Positions 40,901 to 44,430 of a DNA stretch of 64,000 nucleotides are shown here, one piece after another. The translations under genes and the position numbers were made by a program. The stretch spans positions 36,163,791 through 36,227,790 of the forward strand of contig NC_092639.1 in the NCBI RefSeq assembly GCF_039555335.1, read 5' to 3'. The stretch is from Amphiura filiformis (taxonomy: Eukaryota > Echinodermata > Ophiuroidea > Amphilepidida > Amphiuridae). The notes under the pieces were generated by a model. That model did no database searches. It was not told where the DNA came from and worked only from the letters and a program-made list of their open reading frames with translations. The stretch's first letter is position 1. Each line of letters starts with the position of its first letter.

Positions 40901-42504
40901 TCTAGATAACAGTTTGATATGCTCCGGGGGGGGGGGATAATTTTAGGAAAATCAATGTTGATTCTCCAAAATTAATTTTACGGGAATTGTTGCGAGAATT
41001 GATTGTGATTCTCACCAATTTGCAGCCCTGCCCTCCCACAAGGTGTATCAAAATGTGAATCTTCTGTTACAAAGTCTCATAAACATATTGCAAAACATTT
41101 GATCTTATTTTTTCAGCGTTTAACCTCTTGTGGCTACACACTCTACACTGTCATGGAAGACATACAAAAGCGTCATGCATGGGAGCAGCTGGCTCTTCTA
41201 GATGTACCTGTCAAAGAACTATGTACTGCTGTAGAAGCTGCTAGACAAGTCATAGCAGAATTGGAGACACCTGCTCAAGAATTGCAAGGTAAAAAACAAA
41301 AAGTAGGGAGTAGTGATAAAATTGAAAATTCCACTTTCTGTATTTTTCTGGAATTAAAATTATGGAGGGGATTGCTTGAAACAACAATATTTTTGGAATT
41401 GACTGTATCCCTGCCCCACGCCTCTACACAAGGTCTGAATACCGCTGAGTCCCCCCCCCTGGTTGAGTCTATGAAAAATACATCATAATATGGAAATGCA
41501 AAATTTTATTATGACAATAGTCCAAATGCATTTAAACATGTCTAAACAACAAGAACATTTCAAGCAGTAACCGTAAGGGTTTTGAGTTGACACCCTTTTT
41601 CTACGTAATATGAATATTTGGTCATAACTAGCACAATGTTCAATGTTTTGGGCATTTATATAATAAGTTTCTTGCACCAACCATTCTGTTGACTATTATA
41701 CCTTAATTAGGGGTTCTTTCATATATTATCTTGATAAACAGTTGTTGTTATGCCTGAAGGGCCGAGGGCATAAACAACTGTTTAGTCATGAAAATGTATG
41801 AATGAACCCTGTTCGTCCATACCAAAACATTTTGTGATTCTTATTTCATCAAAATAATAACAAAAAATAACAAGTAACAATATTAAAAAATAGGATTTTC
41901 CTTCATTTTCCCTACCTTGCGATCGCACACCGGGCGACAGGGCATTAACCTTGTTTATGCCTGGCTCTTGACCAATCACGCACCCTGTTTACAGCGAGTA
42001 TGTATGAACATGTTTTCATTCATATTTTGACTCCAAATAGTTGTCATTGTCATGACTATTTGGTGCGTCAACTACTACAAAATCTGATGTTGTGTAATCC
42101 TAATGAAAATAATACTCACATGATTACTTCTTATTCATTAAAGAGTGTAAATCCGCTAATTCAACACACTGGTGTAGTGTTAAACTGATATCAAAACATC
42201 CTATGGTCTTAGACTATGATATGGTTTGATTTCAATCCATTGAATATTAAGGCAGAGAATAGTATTGCTCATGTTTTCTGCATTATGTTCCATTACAGAT
42301 GGAAGTGGAAACCAACAAGCATTACCTCACCAGCAAGCATCAAATGAGCAACCTGGTTCAGCAGACAGGGGAGCTTTTGAAGGAGATGAAGAGGATGACC
42401 TACTCCACATTACTGAGGAACCAGAGAAAGGATTTCAAACTGCTACAAGACAAAGGAGAAAACAGAAGTCCAAGTGGATGGGCCCAAGGACAAGGCGCCG
42501 CTAA
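1777..42504 (+). CDS. TRANK1: TRANK1-like protein (TPR/ankyrin/UvrD-helicase-like), 30 exons, 5' partial
   Basis: This is a spliced gene. Exons: 1777-1934, 2485-2969, 4078-4394, 4576-4752, 5431-5654, 6669-6858, 10050-10685, 11528-11733, 13580-13778, 14327-14518, 15734-16051, 16340-16510, 16813-17244, 20328-20609, 23222-23352, 23526-23718, 24387-24551, 24857-25056, 25778-25915, 26571-26747, 28838-29009, 29816-29935, 30612-30817, 31895-32106, 32706-35491, 36134-36298, 37718-37750, 40383-40468, 41117-41288, 42299-42504. All junctions are AG/GT and the phases chain to 9147 coding nt (3048 residues plus TAA). Residue numbers count from the first whole codon at 1779. Walker A GRSGTGKTT (about 1028-1037), DETQD (1410-1414), GDTAQSI (1437-1443), NYRSH (about 1487), EAKGLEFDDV (1585-1594) and YTAITRAR (from 1673) are the SF1 UvrD/Rep helicase motifs. 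Together with the flanking ankyrin and TPR-like regions they identify the TRANK1 family. Its biochemical role is not established to my knowledge. The N-terminal TPR part expected from vertebrate TRANK1 is not seen. Confidence 0.93.
2055..2159. repeat. Small inverted repeat in intron 1
   Basis: The arms GCAGGGGTAGCGCTAG and CTAGCGCTACCGCAG enclose GGGGTCCC-type sequence. A third partial arm is near 2276. It is probably a short MITE or its remnant. Confidence 0.5.
2485..2969 (+). CDS. TRANK1: TRANK1-like exon 2 with Pro/Gln-rich repeats
   Basis: Residues 53-213. The acceptor ends at 2484 and the donor GTAAGA is at 2970 (phase 2). It opens with VSPFLLDRQSRPPLYYA, the end of the ankyrin unit begun in exon 1. 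It then runs into six near-identical 11-residue units (PPFQPHPQQQK type), a low-complexity linker that I do not expect to be conserved in the family. Confidence 0.88.
2626..2834 (+). repeat. In-frame 33-bp coding minisatellite
   Basis: About six tandem copies of a 33-bp unit encode PPFQPHPQQQK-like 11-mers. Because 33 is a multiple of 3, gain or loss of units keeps the frame. The first unit (QPQTQQQ) and third (QPHPHQQ) are the most diverged. The reverse strand is also open across the array, which is a side effect of the repeat. Confidence 0.9.
3122..3339. mobile_element. MITE, TGTGATCAAGCAAAATCAGT family, copy 1
   Basis: Ends TGTGATCAAGCAAAATCAGT and its reverse complement (ACTGATTTTGCTTGATCACA) lie about 215 bp apart in intron 2. 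A second copy is at 10884-11090. Confidence 0.7.
3340..4077. other. Rest of intron 2
   Basis: AT-rich intronic DNA. I see no repeat or exon in it. Confidence 0.4.
4078..4394 (+). CDS. TRANK1: TRANK1-like exon 3, charged coiled coil
   Basis: Residues 215-319. The acceptor ends at 4077 and the donor GTAGGT is at 4395. After YGGYSQPQGP the sequence is about 90 residues of Arg/Glu/Lys/Gln with almost no helix breakers (MEEARRKEKEREEIEKQRR type), a strong single helix or coiled-coil signature. Confidence 0.88.
4576..4752 (+). CDS. TRANK1: TRANK1-like exon 4, TPR-like
   Basis: Residues 321-378. The segment SLYQQGLHYAEQNEHIQAITCFAKFI has the W/L-x2-G/A-Y-A-F/A spacing of a tetratricopeptide repeat. 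The acceptor TTTCAG ends at 4575, the donor GTGAGT is at 4753, and both flanking introns are phase 1. Confidence 0.88.
4753..5430. other. Intron 4, pyrimidine-rich
   Basis: There are long TCTTTCTT-type stretches on the plus strand from 5030 to 5400. No repeat family or exon is recognised, and the open frames here are compositional. Confidence 0.4.
5431..5654 (+). CDS. TRANK1: TRANK1-like exon 5
   Basis: Residues 380-453 (EIPAEVECHDSPPCW to VQALLE). The acceptor TTTGTGCAG ends at 5430 and the donor GTATGT is at 5655 (phase 0). It is helical and Cys-containing, and joins the TPR-like exon to the second ankyrin block. Confidence 0.88.
6028..6106. repeat. Short hairpin
   Basis: TTCACCTCAAGTTC and GAACTTGAGGTGAA form 14-bp perfect arms about 48 bp apart in intron 5. 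Confidence 0.6.
6262..6505 (-). mobile_element. tRNA-derived SINE
   Basis: Read on the minus strand, it starts GTTAGTGTAGTGGTCTTCTC (A box TAGTGTAGTGG). The B box GGTTCAATTCC follows in GACCCAGGTTCAATTCCCCGC. Then comes a tRNA-unrelated body ending in an AT-rich tail (plus strand 6262-6285). This is the standard layout of a pol III SINE. Confidence 0.75.
6669..6858 (+). CDS. TRANK1: TRANK1-like exon 6, ankyrin repeat
   Basis: Residues 454-516. It contains the ankyrin unit LMSLLEHGAYPSQLTINRGD followed by TPLHAALRIA (the canonical G-TPLH-A core). The acceptor TTTTTGCAG ends at 6668 and the donor GTAAGT is at 6859 (phase 1). Its 3' 133 bp plus donor have been copied many times into the following intron. 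Exon 6 joins exon 7 in frame (AVSG/DRKFKVLNFLLE). Confidence 0.9.
6726..7466 (+). repeat. 145-bp tandem array, left part (exon 6 and donor copies)
   Basis: Unit starts are at 6726, 6871, 7016, 7161, 7306 and 7451 (truncated), exactly 145 bp apart. The first unit lies inside real exon 6. Each unit carries the last 133 bp of exon 6, the GTAAGT donor and about 12 bp of intron, but no branch-point/acceptor region. The copies are almost identical (for example AACTATG versus AGCTATG, and ACCGTGG versus ACCGCGG). Since 145 = 3x48+1, read-through shifts frame and meets a TGA in each unit. Confidence 0.95.
7467..8427. mobile_element. Non-autonomous TIR element inserted in the 145-bp array
   Basis: This is a 961-bp element with roughly 170-bp imperfect terminal inverted repeats. 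Outer ends are GACCCATTC / GAATGGGCC, and inner arms share CAGGGATGTGCAC, GTGTGGTGGTAGATATTGATGA and TTCATACTCCATTT. It is flanked by AGCT (7463-7466 and 8428-8431) and exactly interrupts one array unit, so AGCT is the probable target-site duplication. The left arm carries a local duplication of the CTGTGTGGTGGTAGATATT segment. No transposase frame is seen. Confidence 0.75.
8428..9540 (+). repeat. 145-bp tandem array, right part, decaying 3'-ward
   Basis: The array resumes with AGCTATGATATTG. Unit starts are at 8561, 8707 (a unit with one inserted base), 8852, 8997 and 9142. Then come shortened copies with internal deletions (9142-9290) and a diverged copy at about 9450-9545 that still has TTAACCATTAACCATGGAGA and a GTAAGC donor. 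Conservation falls from left to right, as expected for an array growing at its 5' side. Confidence 0.88.
9541..10049 (+). other. End of intron 6
   Basis: Very faint echoes of the 145-bp unit are present (CAACTGTGACATTGACATG near 9648, GTGACCACTAAACATGGAGGC near 9756). Otherwise it is plain AT-rich intron ending in a T-rich tract and the AG at 10049. Confidence 0.5.
10050..10685 (+). CDS. TRANK1: TRANK1-like exon 7, ankyrin repeats and linker
   Basis: Residues 518-728. It continues the ankyrin block (VDENGLFHIAIKEGT..LEAVKLLSKHNVNPQVPNKKGEIPLQ). It then passes into a low-complexity Pro/Gln/Lys linker (QAAAYHPKPAPKPTAK) and a segment KDQMKRDIAVLIDVLPPF. The donor GTATGG is at 10686, phase 1. 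Confidence 0.9.
10884..11090. mobile_element. MITE, TGTGATCAAGCAAAATCAGT family, copy 2
   Basis: The ends GTGATTAAGCAAAATCAGT and ACTGATTTTGCTTGATCGCA match the element at 3122. The interior is also similar (TTTGGAACTGGATGTTCAATTT-type versus TTTGGACAACCAGTTCAAAA). Confidence 0.7.
11528..11733 (+). CDS. TRANK1: TRANK1-like exon 8, acidic segment
   Basis: Residues 730-797. A run of about 25 Asp/Glu residues is followed by SIFDNLTWEVECTAKAWKILK, a conserved-looking helix in the family. The acceptor ends at 11527 and the donor GTTAGA at 11734 is a weaker match to consensus. Confidence 0.87.
11890..12445 (-). mobile_element. Retroelement 3'-end fragment, copy 1
   Basis: On the minus strand it ends with a GGGCGCTATATTAAATCTCT segment followed by an (ATT)n tail (plus strand ATAATAATAATAATAAT at 11895). 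This is typical of non-LTR retroelement 3' ends. The upstream CGGCTCGGCTCCCCACC-like block recurs in copy 2. Confidence 0.55.
12480..13060 (-). mobile_element. Retroelement fragment, copy 2
   Basis: It repeats in order the blocks of 11960-12440: CATACTATTACACATACACA, GCAAG..GATTGGAA.CACACAGCAACTC, AGCCGGGAG and GATTCCAAGA.GCAGATCATGCAG. It is diverged by point changes and indels. Confidence 0.55.
13580..13778 (+). CDS. TRANK1: TRANK1-like exon 9
   Basis: Residues 798-863 (GIIRKIQLLGNGDWRTRLCKQL to WELAIAFSPRCSEESEKRLEG). The donor lies in a GTGTGTGT run. The copy at 13779 is chosen because only it gives the phase required by exon 10. Confidence 0.88.
14327..14518 (+). CDS. TRANK1: TRANK1-like exon 10
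   Basis: Residues 865-927, including GRIYSEIIRIWDIVFDHDNLS, a strongly family-like segment preceding the helicase core. The acceptor CAACAG ends at 14326 and the donor GTAAGT is at 14519, phase 1. Confidence 0.9.
14888..15546. mobile_element. piggyBac-type foldback MITE with TTAA target site
   Basis: A 659-bp near-palindrome flanked by TTAA (14884-14887 and 15547-15550), ends GGGCTGGGGTATGAGCG and reverse-complementary GCTCATTTTAGATCCC. The arms (about 300 bp each) meet near 15200 around CCCAACAAAATTAGG. TTAA duplication is diagnostic of piggyBac-class insertion. There is no coding capacity. Confidence 0.8.
15734..16051 (+). CDS. TRANK1: TRANK1-like exon 11, start of helicase core with Walker A first half
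   Basis: Residues 929-1033. It contains FFPPASSKENEYHIMKFYSF and FPFRVTELEHAIINL, and ends SSVLLLGRSGTG. The phase-1 intron cuts between the glycine and the lysine-threonine of the P-loop. Confidence 0.93.
16340..16510 (+). CDS. TRANK1: TRANK1-like exon 12, Walker A second half
   Basis: Residues 1035-1090. It begins KTTCCLYRLWTAFVRYW, completing GRSGTGKTT (nucleotide phosphate binding). It ends in an acidic run (EDEEDQEGEDGEEEN). The donor GTAGGT is at 16511. Confidence 0.93.
16813..17244 (+). CDS. TRANK1: TRANK1-like exon 13, helicase motif Ia region
   Basis: Residues 1092-1234. The acidic/serine linker is followed by HQVFITKNGVLCSEVQRNF, the position of helicase motif Ia. Then comes FPLFLNSRQFLLMLDGSLPNPYFPRNEDGS. 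The donor GTATGT is at 17245. Confidence 0.92.
17773..18714 (+). mobile_element. Helitron/Helentron-like non-autonomous element A with 146-bp repeats
   Basis: The left end ACACAGCCGTG (17773) matches the arm of a 3' hairpin at 18688-18711 (ACACAGCCG / CGGCTGTGT, 6-7 nt loop). Between them are six tandem units of about 146 bp, then a GAAGAAGAAAGAAAGAAAG microsatellite, then the hairpin. This order (tandem array, microsatellite, terminal hairpin) is known from Helentron/HINE-type and pearl-type elements. The class assignment is inferred. Confidence 0.55.
17798..18540 (+). repeat. 146-bp tandem array with DR1-like motifs (element A)
   Basis: TGACCTTTGACCC or a decayed form starts at 17798, 17943, 18089, 18235, 18381 and 18528, with spacings of 145, 146, 146, 146 and 147. 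Units also share GTTTTATACCGGAAGTGACC and CCCCATAGACACTGG. Motifs at 17798, 18089 and 18381 are intact; those at 17943, 18235 and 18528 are mutated. Confidence 0.9.
20328..20609 (+). CDS. TRANK1: TRANK1-like exon 14
   Basis: Residues 1236-1328. An acidic N-terminal half is followed by VTYEVFAYELWQRINKKTKLPYHPTLVWMEITSFIK, matching the helicase insertion domain of the family. The donor GTATGT is at 20610. Confidence 0.9.
20638..21168. mobile_element. Tc1/mariner-type foldback MITE with TA target site
   Basis: A 531-bp palindrome flanked by TA (20636-20637 and 21169-21170), ends AACTGAGCTCAAAAAGAAAC and its complement. The arms are about 180 bp at roughly 85-90% identity by eye, and no ORF is seen. 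It lies in intron 14. Confidence 0.8.
21169..21690. other. Intron 14, unclassified part
   Basis: AT-rich, with no exon or clear repeat. Confidence 0.4.
21690..21930. repeat. GAATTGAAAT-type satellite, block 1
   Basis: Irregular tandem GGAATTGAAATGA / GAATTGAATTG words. Block 2 (22890-23130) has the same composition. The two may be one array separated by later insertions. Confidence 0.75.
22442..22618. mobile_element. MITE, GGCGTAGATC family, copy 1
   Basis: It begins TAGGCGTAGATCAGGGGGGG and ends GAAATCTACGCCACTGATA. The interior ACAATCATCCCCCAATGTTGATGCC is shared with the longer copy at 51887-52229. Confidence 0.75.
22637..22864. mobile_element. MITE with CACTGCAAAAA ends
   Basis: CACTGCAAAAATAGTGTCTA at the left matches the complement of TAGACACAGTTTTTGCAGTG at the right. 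The arms extend inward (TAAACACC / GTGTTCAA, CTCGATTTGTAAAC / GTTTACAAATCGAG). 228 bp, intronic. Confidence 0.75.
22890..23130. repeat. GAATTGAAAT-type satellite, block 2
   Basis: Same word composition as 21690-21930 (GGAATTGAATTGGAATTGAA), ending about 90 bp before exon 15. Confidence 0.75.
23222..23352 (+). CDS. TRANK1: TRANK1-like exon 15
   Basis: Residues 1330-1372 (GSVEALHTEKGHLAEAKYQDLGRKRAPNF to VYLAYE). The acceptor TTACAG ends at 23221 and the donor GTGGGC at 23353 is a weak consensus site. Confidence 0.88.
23526..23718 (+). CDS. TRANK1: TRANK1-like exon 16, Walker B (DETQD)
   Basis: Residues 1373-1436. VYVDETQDFTQAELSLI is SF1 motif II. The usual UvrD form is DExQD, and the acidic pair needed for Mg-ATP is present. 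The donor GTAAGG is at 23719. Confidence 0.94.
24387..24551 (+). CDS. TRANK1: TRANK1-like exon 17, motifs III and IV
   Basis: Residues 1438-1491. GDTAQSIMRGVAFRFDDLKSLF corresponds to UvrD motif III (GDxxQSI), and YQLTHNYRSHAG to motif IV (NYRS). The donor GTAGGT is at 24552. Confidence 0.94.
24857..25056 (+). CDS. TRANK1: TRANK1-like exon 18
   Basis: Residues 1493-1558, ILNLASSVVDLMFHFFP to LLLRGNKRKTSEIEFGAHQ. The donor GTATGG is at 25057, phase 0. Confidence 0.92.
25173..25397. mobile_element. MITE in intron 18
   Basis: AATTCTCGATCATGAGAG and CTCTCATGATCGAGAATT lie at the ends. The interior contains GACCTGCCTGACCTAACCTTGACC. Confidence 0.65.
25778..25915 (+). CDS. TRANK1: TRANK1-like exon 19, motif V
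   Basis: Residues 1559-1604. VILVANEEAKERLP..LGLVLTIFEAKGLEFDDVLLYNFFNDSP carries motif V (AKGLEFDDV). Phase-0 introns flank it on both sides. Confidence 0.94.
26211..26479. mobile_element. MITE in intron 19
   Basis: The ends are CTATAGTAAGAATTCCAATT and AATTGGAATTCCCACTATAG, and the arms continue through GAATGAAGCGCAGCTTT / AAAGCTGCATTCATTC. 269 bp. Confidence 0.75.
26571..26747 (+). CDS. TRANK1: TRANK1-like exon 20, linker between motifs V and VI
   Basis: Residues 1605-1663 (ADKEWRVVTEYLDELIEDYEQQRLSS to KFDPDKHK). It is variable and hydrophilic, with phase-0 introns on both sides. Confidence 0.88.
26748..28451. other. Intron 20, mostly unclassified
   Basis: There is no exon-like frame with splice sites. 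A G-run lies at 27698-27715. The open frame at 27694-27993 looks random. I see no inverted repeats of note until 28452. Confidence 0.4.
28452..28720. mobile_element. MITE-like inverted repeat in intron 20
   Basis: AACTTTAATCTGATCAG and CTGATCAGATTAAAGTT at the ends. The interior includes a GATTCA microsatellite (28494-28511). Confidence 0.65.
28838..29009 (+). CDS. TRANK1: TRANK1-like exon 21, motif VI
   Basis: Residues 1664-1720. LKYLYTAITRARVNVWLFDED is SF1 motif VI (YTAITRA). The arginine finger position is retained. The acceptor TTTTTTCAG ends at 28837. Confidence 0.94.
29447..29618. mobile_element. MITE in intron 21
   Basis: ATTAAATTGAACATAAAACT..GATCAACT and its complement lie about 100 bp apart. 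The interior contains CACTCAACTGGACTCACATT duplicated. The adjoining GATCAACT/TAGTTGATCAG resembles the element at 28452, so they may be related. Confidence 0.7.
29816..29935 (+). CDS. TRANK1: TRANK1-like exon 22
   Basis: Residues 1722-1760. SQEEWDKRGDYFYEHKLWLVAAKCYRRAG is a TPR-like helix pair that begins the C-terminal solenoid. The donor GTAAAT is at 29936. Confidence 0.9.
   Translation, partial: SWIPCLWRLHLRRNGTREVTTSMSISCGLLLPNATEELD
30258..30578. mobile_element. Foldback MITE in intron 22
   Basis: Near-perfect arms of about 125 bp, for example CATCCATATCAAAACGATGC / GCATTGTTTTGATATGGATG, and CCCCAAGTCACGTGGTT / AACCATGTGACTTGGG. A half-copy is at about 47415-47535. Its right end lies within 35 bp of the exon 23 acceptor. 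Confidence 0.8.
30612..30817 (+). CDS. TRANK1: TRANK1-like exon 23, TPR-like
   Basis: Residues 1762-1829, with FLAAALAFLQCGDLGSLAARCLFNAKEYLLSAQLFEKTGE forming two TPR-like units. The donor GTAGGA is at 30818, phase 0. Confidence 0.9.
30850..31140 (-). mobile_element. tRNA-derived SINE with tRNA-Thr-like head
   Basis: On the minus strand, 30995-30923 has box A TAGCTCAGTTGG and box B GGTTCAAATCC. An anticodon arm TCGG-[TCCGGTGAT]-CCGA puts GGT at the anticodon. The acceptor stem pairs poorly, so it is a SINE head or pseudogene rather than a functional tRNA. Confidence 0.65.
31155..31272 (-). repeat. Partial duplicate of the SINE tail
   Basis: ATGAGAAAGGTTTTTAACAC, CAACACATACATAAATGACA and GCCAGTGAAAAAATTTCA from 30860-30925 recur here, the last two segments twice. 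Confidence 0.75.
31628..31782. mobile_element. MITE with CAGAGATGCCACTT ends
   Basis: CAGAGATGCCACTT at 31628 and AAGTGGCATCTCTG ending at 31782, with TTTCAGGAAATTTTGA repeated inside. It lies in intron 23. Confidence 0.75.
31895..32106 (+). CDS. TRANK1: TRANK1-like exon 24, TPR-like
   Basis: Residues 1830-1899. MVKAAKIFENRAKRLGDASRCYEQSGDYAKAIELLALIGQHIKAADVVERY is a run of TPR/solenoid helices. The donor GTAAAT is at 32107, phase 2. Confidence 0.9.
32107..32705. other. Intron 24
   Basis: A pyrimidine-rich CTCTCT stretch lies at about 32515-32655, upstream of the exon 25 acceptor. Nothing else is recognised. Confidence 0.5.
32706..35491 (+). CDS. TRANK1: TRANK1-like exon 25 (large), solenoid, CCCH finger and IQ-like motif
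   Basis: Residues 1901-2828 in one 2786-bp exon, more than four times longer than any other here. The first 150 residues are TPR-like helices (AASYYHKQRNMEKMMDALTQL, AVDILKDDGKFLEAAKILRSQG). At residues 2194-2213 (33586-33645) lies C-x8-C-x5-C-x3-H, a CCCH-type zinc-finger spacing. At residue 2723 (from 35173) IQEWARQILKK fits an IQ calmodulin-binding pattern weakly. CTIC at 2793-2796 begins a CxxC pair. The donor GTAGGC is at 35492. Confidence 0.95.
35492..36133. other. Intron 25
   Basis: AT-rich, with no repeat family or exon recognised. Confidence 0.4.
36134..36298 (+). CDS. TRANK1: TRANK1-like exon 26
   Basis: Residues 2830-2883. It contains H2854 and H2860 (EEHEKSNEHQD), which could pair with the CxxC at 2793-2796. 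Then comes MIYFNKYKKYLMQIVYPAIR. The donor is at 36299, phase 1. Confidence 0.88.
36299..37717. other. Intron 26
   Basis: A GGGTTAGG-like imperfect repeat lies at 36430-36480. A small GGCCAATTTCTGGCC hairpin is near 36717. There is no exon-like frame. Confidence 0.4.
37718..37750 (+). CDS. TRANK1: TRANK1-like exon 27, 33-nt microexon
   Basis: The acceptor TTCTTACAG ends at 37717 and the donor GTGAGA is at 37751. With phase 1 on both sides it encodes DRHRLLQIFQR, giving VYPAIR-DRHRLLQIFQR-DALHYKSS, an uninterrupted helix. The length suits what I recall of the vertebrate TRANK1 C-terminus. Skipping it would keep the frame, so it could be a cassette exon. Confidence 0.75.
38541..38700. mobile_element. 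MITE in intron 27
   Basis: ATCCCATAAGCCTTTGCAGG and CCGCAAAGGCTTATGGGAT arms continue through GTAGACCTCTGATGTCGTCA / TGACGACATCTCAGATCTAC. About 160 bp. Confidence 0.75.
38963..39577. mobile_element. 615-bp foldback MITE in intron 27
   Basis: The ends GTATTCCCTATTCCAGAAAA / TTTTCTGGAATGGGGAGTAC and inner arms CCAAATGAAACATAGCTAAA / TTAAGCTATGTTTCATTTGG are complementary. Arms are about 160 bp. AAAGTCGAATTGGCAATAAA pairs with TTTATTGCCAGTTAGGACTA. Confidence 0.8.
39578..40382. other. Rest of intron 27
   Basis: The phrase GGGAGTCTTAAGAATTCTGAG near 39930 and neighbouring sequence show no repeat or exon. Confidence 0.4.
40383..40468 (+). CDS. TRANK1: TRANK1-like exon 28
   Basis: Residues 2896-2923 (ALHYKSSFASGSLVKDEVNKQRIDLFGE). 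The acceptor ends at 40382 and the donor GTATGT is at 40469, phase 0. Confidence 0.87.
41117..41288 (+). CDS. TRANK1: TRANK1-like exon 29
   Basis: Residues 2924-2980, a helical segment RLTSCGYTLYTVMEDIQKRHAWEQLALLDVPVKEL. The acceptor TTTTTTCAG ends at 41116 and the donor GTAAAA is at 41289, phase 1. Confidence 0.88.
41700..42000 (-). repeat. Dispersed repeat, copy 1
   Basis: A hairpin AACAGTTGTT..TATGCC / GGCATAAACAACTGTTT lies at 41738-41783. Then come GTCATGAAAATGTATGAATG and CCAAAACATTTTGTGATTCT. The reverse complement of this block recurs at 63420-63540. Confidence 0.65.
42299..42504 (+). CDS. TRANK1: TRANK1-like last exon
   Basis: Residues 2982-3048. The phase-1 junction selects the frame DGSGNQQALPHQQ..DEEDDLLHITEEPEKGFQTATRQRRKQKSKWMGPRTRRR ending at TAA 42502-42504. 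Another frame beginning with an ATG at 42299 is open but incompatible with the donor phase. The basic C-terminal tail could act in nucleic-acid binding or nuclear localisation. Confidence 0.88.
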
Positions 42505-43400
42505 GATTGTCATATATAAATTTAGTTTCAAGCGTAATGATTCAAGTTATAATGGAGGAAAAGTGTGTAGGGGTTGGGTTTCTTCATAAATCATGGACCA
42601 TTAGATTACACAATTAGTAAATGTAAACTTTCAAAAGCCATGGTCATCCACACTACATGTACGTGTATCATTGACATGCTTCAAAGTTCATAAAAAATAG
42701 TGTGGCCTTAAATTGTCAGATGTGTGTATGAAAGTCAACAGAGTAAATAGCAAGTTTTTGACCTATTTTCAATTAAAAAGTAGAGGGGATAATCTTTAGG
42801 TCCATAGTTGTAGGTGTAAGATAATATTTTTCATACTTGGTGTGCTTTAAAAAAGCAGCTGTATTTGTGCCACTCACACTAGTTTTTGTTTTCTTTTAAT
42901 ACTACTATGTAACTATAAACAAAATGTTTATTTGCATGTTAGCCTAATTTCTTATTCTACCTGCTTATACTTTCTATTTGATCAAGATCTCTGTATTATG
43001 CAGTATTTTTGTCTTCCTTGAGAGAGTGACAAAATAGTGTTTTAGTTGCAGCAGTCATATTACACATAAATACACAGACCAATGTGGTTAGATCAGGAGA
43101 ACTCAAGACTCCTCCATGTTTGTGTGTTACACATGGAGATGTAACAAGTATACTTATGACACATACCTAGAGCGAACATTATTGAGGTTAAGATTTCTGT
43201 GCACACTAACTTGTAAGGACTATGCCAGGCAGAATATGGAAACTTTAACACTACAAGACTGGTTAATGTTGAAATTCACAATGAAAGCCAGTAAGATGTA
43301 TACCAATGAGGTAGAAAGGATAGAGTGCCCTGCTCGCCGAATCTGTGAAGCCGGTTTGGGTGGTGTATAAATACACAAAGTTGAACAAATCATGTATTAA
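42505..43400 (+). other. Probable TRANK1-like 3' UTR
   Basis: This AT-rich, repeat-poor stretch follows the stop codon. It has no canonical AATAAA. ATTAAA variants at 42772-42777 and 43396-43401 are candidates for the polyadenylation signal. The exact 3' end cannot be fixed from sequence alone. Confidence 0.45.
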
Positions 43401-43417
43401 AACGCATTTAATTTCCC

Positions 43418-43644
43418 AGTATACCATTGTTTTTATTAAAAAATTGCTGAATTATAAAGGCAAGCACGCCTGAATCTCGTATATTACCAGTGTTGCCACG
43501 CTAAACAACTCTACCACTTTTCAAAATTTCGCCTTCAGTCGCCGTTCCTGTAGAGCCCTCATGGCAACGGGCGAGTGAACTAGATTTAGGAGCGTGCTTG
43601 CTTTTATTATTCAGCAATTTTTTGATAAAAAAATGGTACACAGT
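43418..43644. mobile_element. MITE downstream of TRANK1-like gene
   Basis: AAAAAATTGCTGAATTATAA..GGCAAGCACGC and GCGTGCTTGC..TTATTATTCAGCAATTTTTT form long complementary arms. The interior holds GTTGCCACGCTAAACAACTC. Confidence 0.75.
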
Positions 43645-43969
43645 AAAGTTGAATATGCTAAAACAAGTAATTTATTTAATTTTATTAATCCATACATGCT
43701 AGAGTAAATTCAGTGTCCATTATCTATGCCCGTGTGTTATCTATGCCCGTGTAAACGGGGCATAGATATTGTATTTGTTGTGTTTAGTCTTCGACTTCTT
43801 ATCTATGCCCGTGGGCATAGATATTGTATTTGTTGTGTTTAGTCTTCGACTTCTCCTTCTTCTTCTCACGCTTCTTTGCACTCCTCTAGCTCAAGAACTA
43901 AAGTAGCCTCGGGGCCCATACTTAGTATAATGATGGCCCATGACCCCTAGAAATTTCCTAGGGTAGCCC

Positions 43970-44430
43970 CGACCCCAGAGGTCAAAGGTCATGGGCTACA
44001 GGGGGCAATATGTGTAAAATTTGAAGCACCTCTAGTCCAAGAACTATAGCGCCCTCAGGGTTCATACTTAGTATAATGTTGGCCCATGACCCCAAGAAGT
44101 AACTTATGGTAGCCACGACCCCAGAGGTCAAAGGTCACAGGCTACAGGGGGCAATATGTGTAAATTTTTAAAACCACTTTAGCTCAAGAACTATAGCGCC
44201 CTCGGGGTTCTTGCTTGGTACAATGATGACCCACGACCCTTAGATATTTCCTGCAGTAACATCGACCCCAGAGGTGAAAGGTCATGGGCTACAATGAGCA
44301 CTATGTGTAAAATTTCAAACAGCTCTAGCTCAAGAACTACAGTGCCCTCAGGGTTCTCACTTGGTAAAATGATGACCCATGACCCTTGATGTATTCTATA
44401 TTAGCCGCATCCCCAGAGGTCAAAGTCTAA
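43970..44430 (-). repeat. 146-bp tandem array with DR1 motifs (element B)
   Basis: AGGTCAAAGGTCA (plus strand) starts at 43979 and 44125. AGGTGAAAGGTCA is at 44272 and a broken copy at 44417, with spacings of 146, 147 and 145. Units share CTCAAGAACTATAGCGCCCT, ATGACCC and GGGCTACAGGGGGCAATATG. A further intact motif lies at 45723 in the second copy. Confidence 0.9.

Noticed and set aside
42299..42589. Alternative last-exon frame beginning with ATG at 42299
   Set aside because: The phase-1 donor at 41288 requires the other frame. The alternative would need a different splice site.
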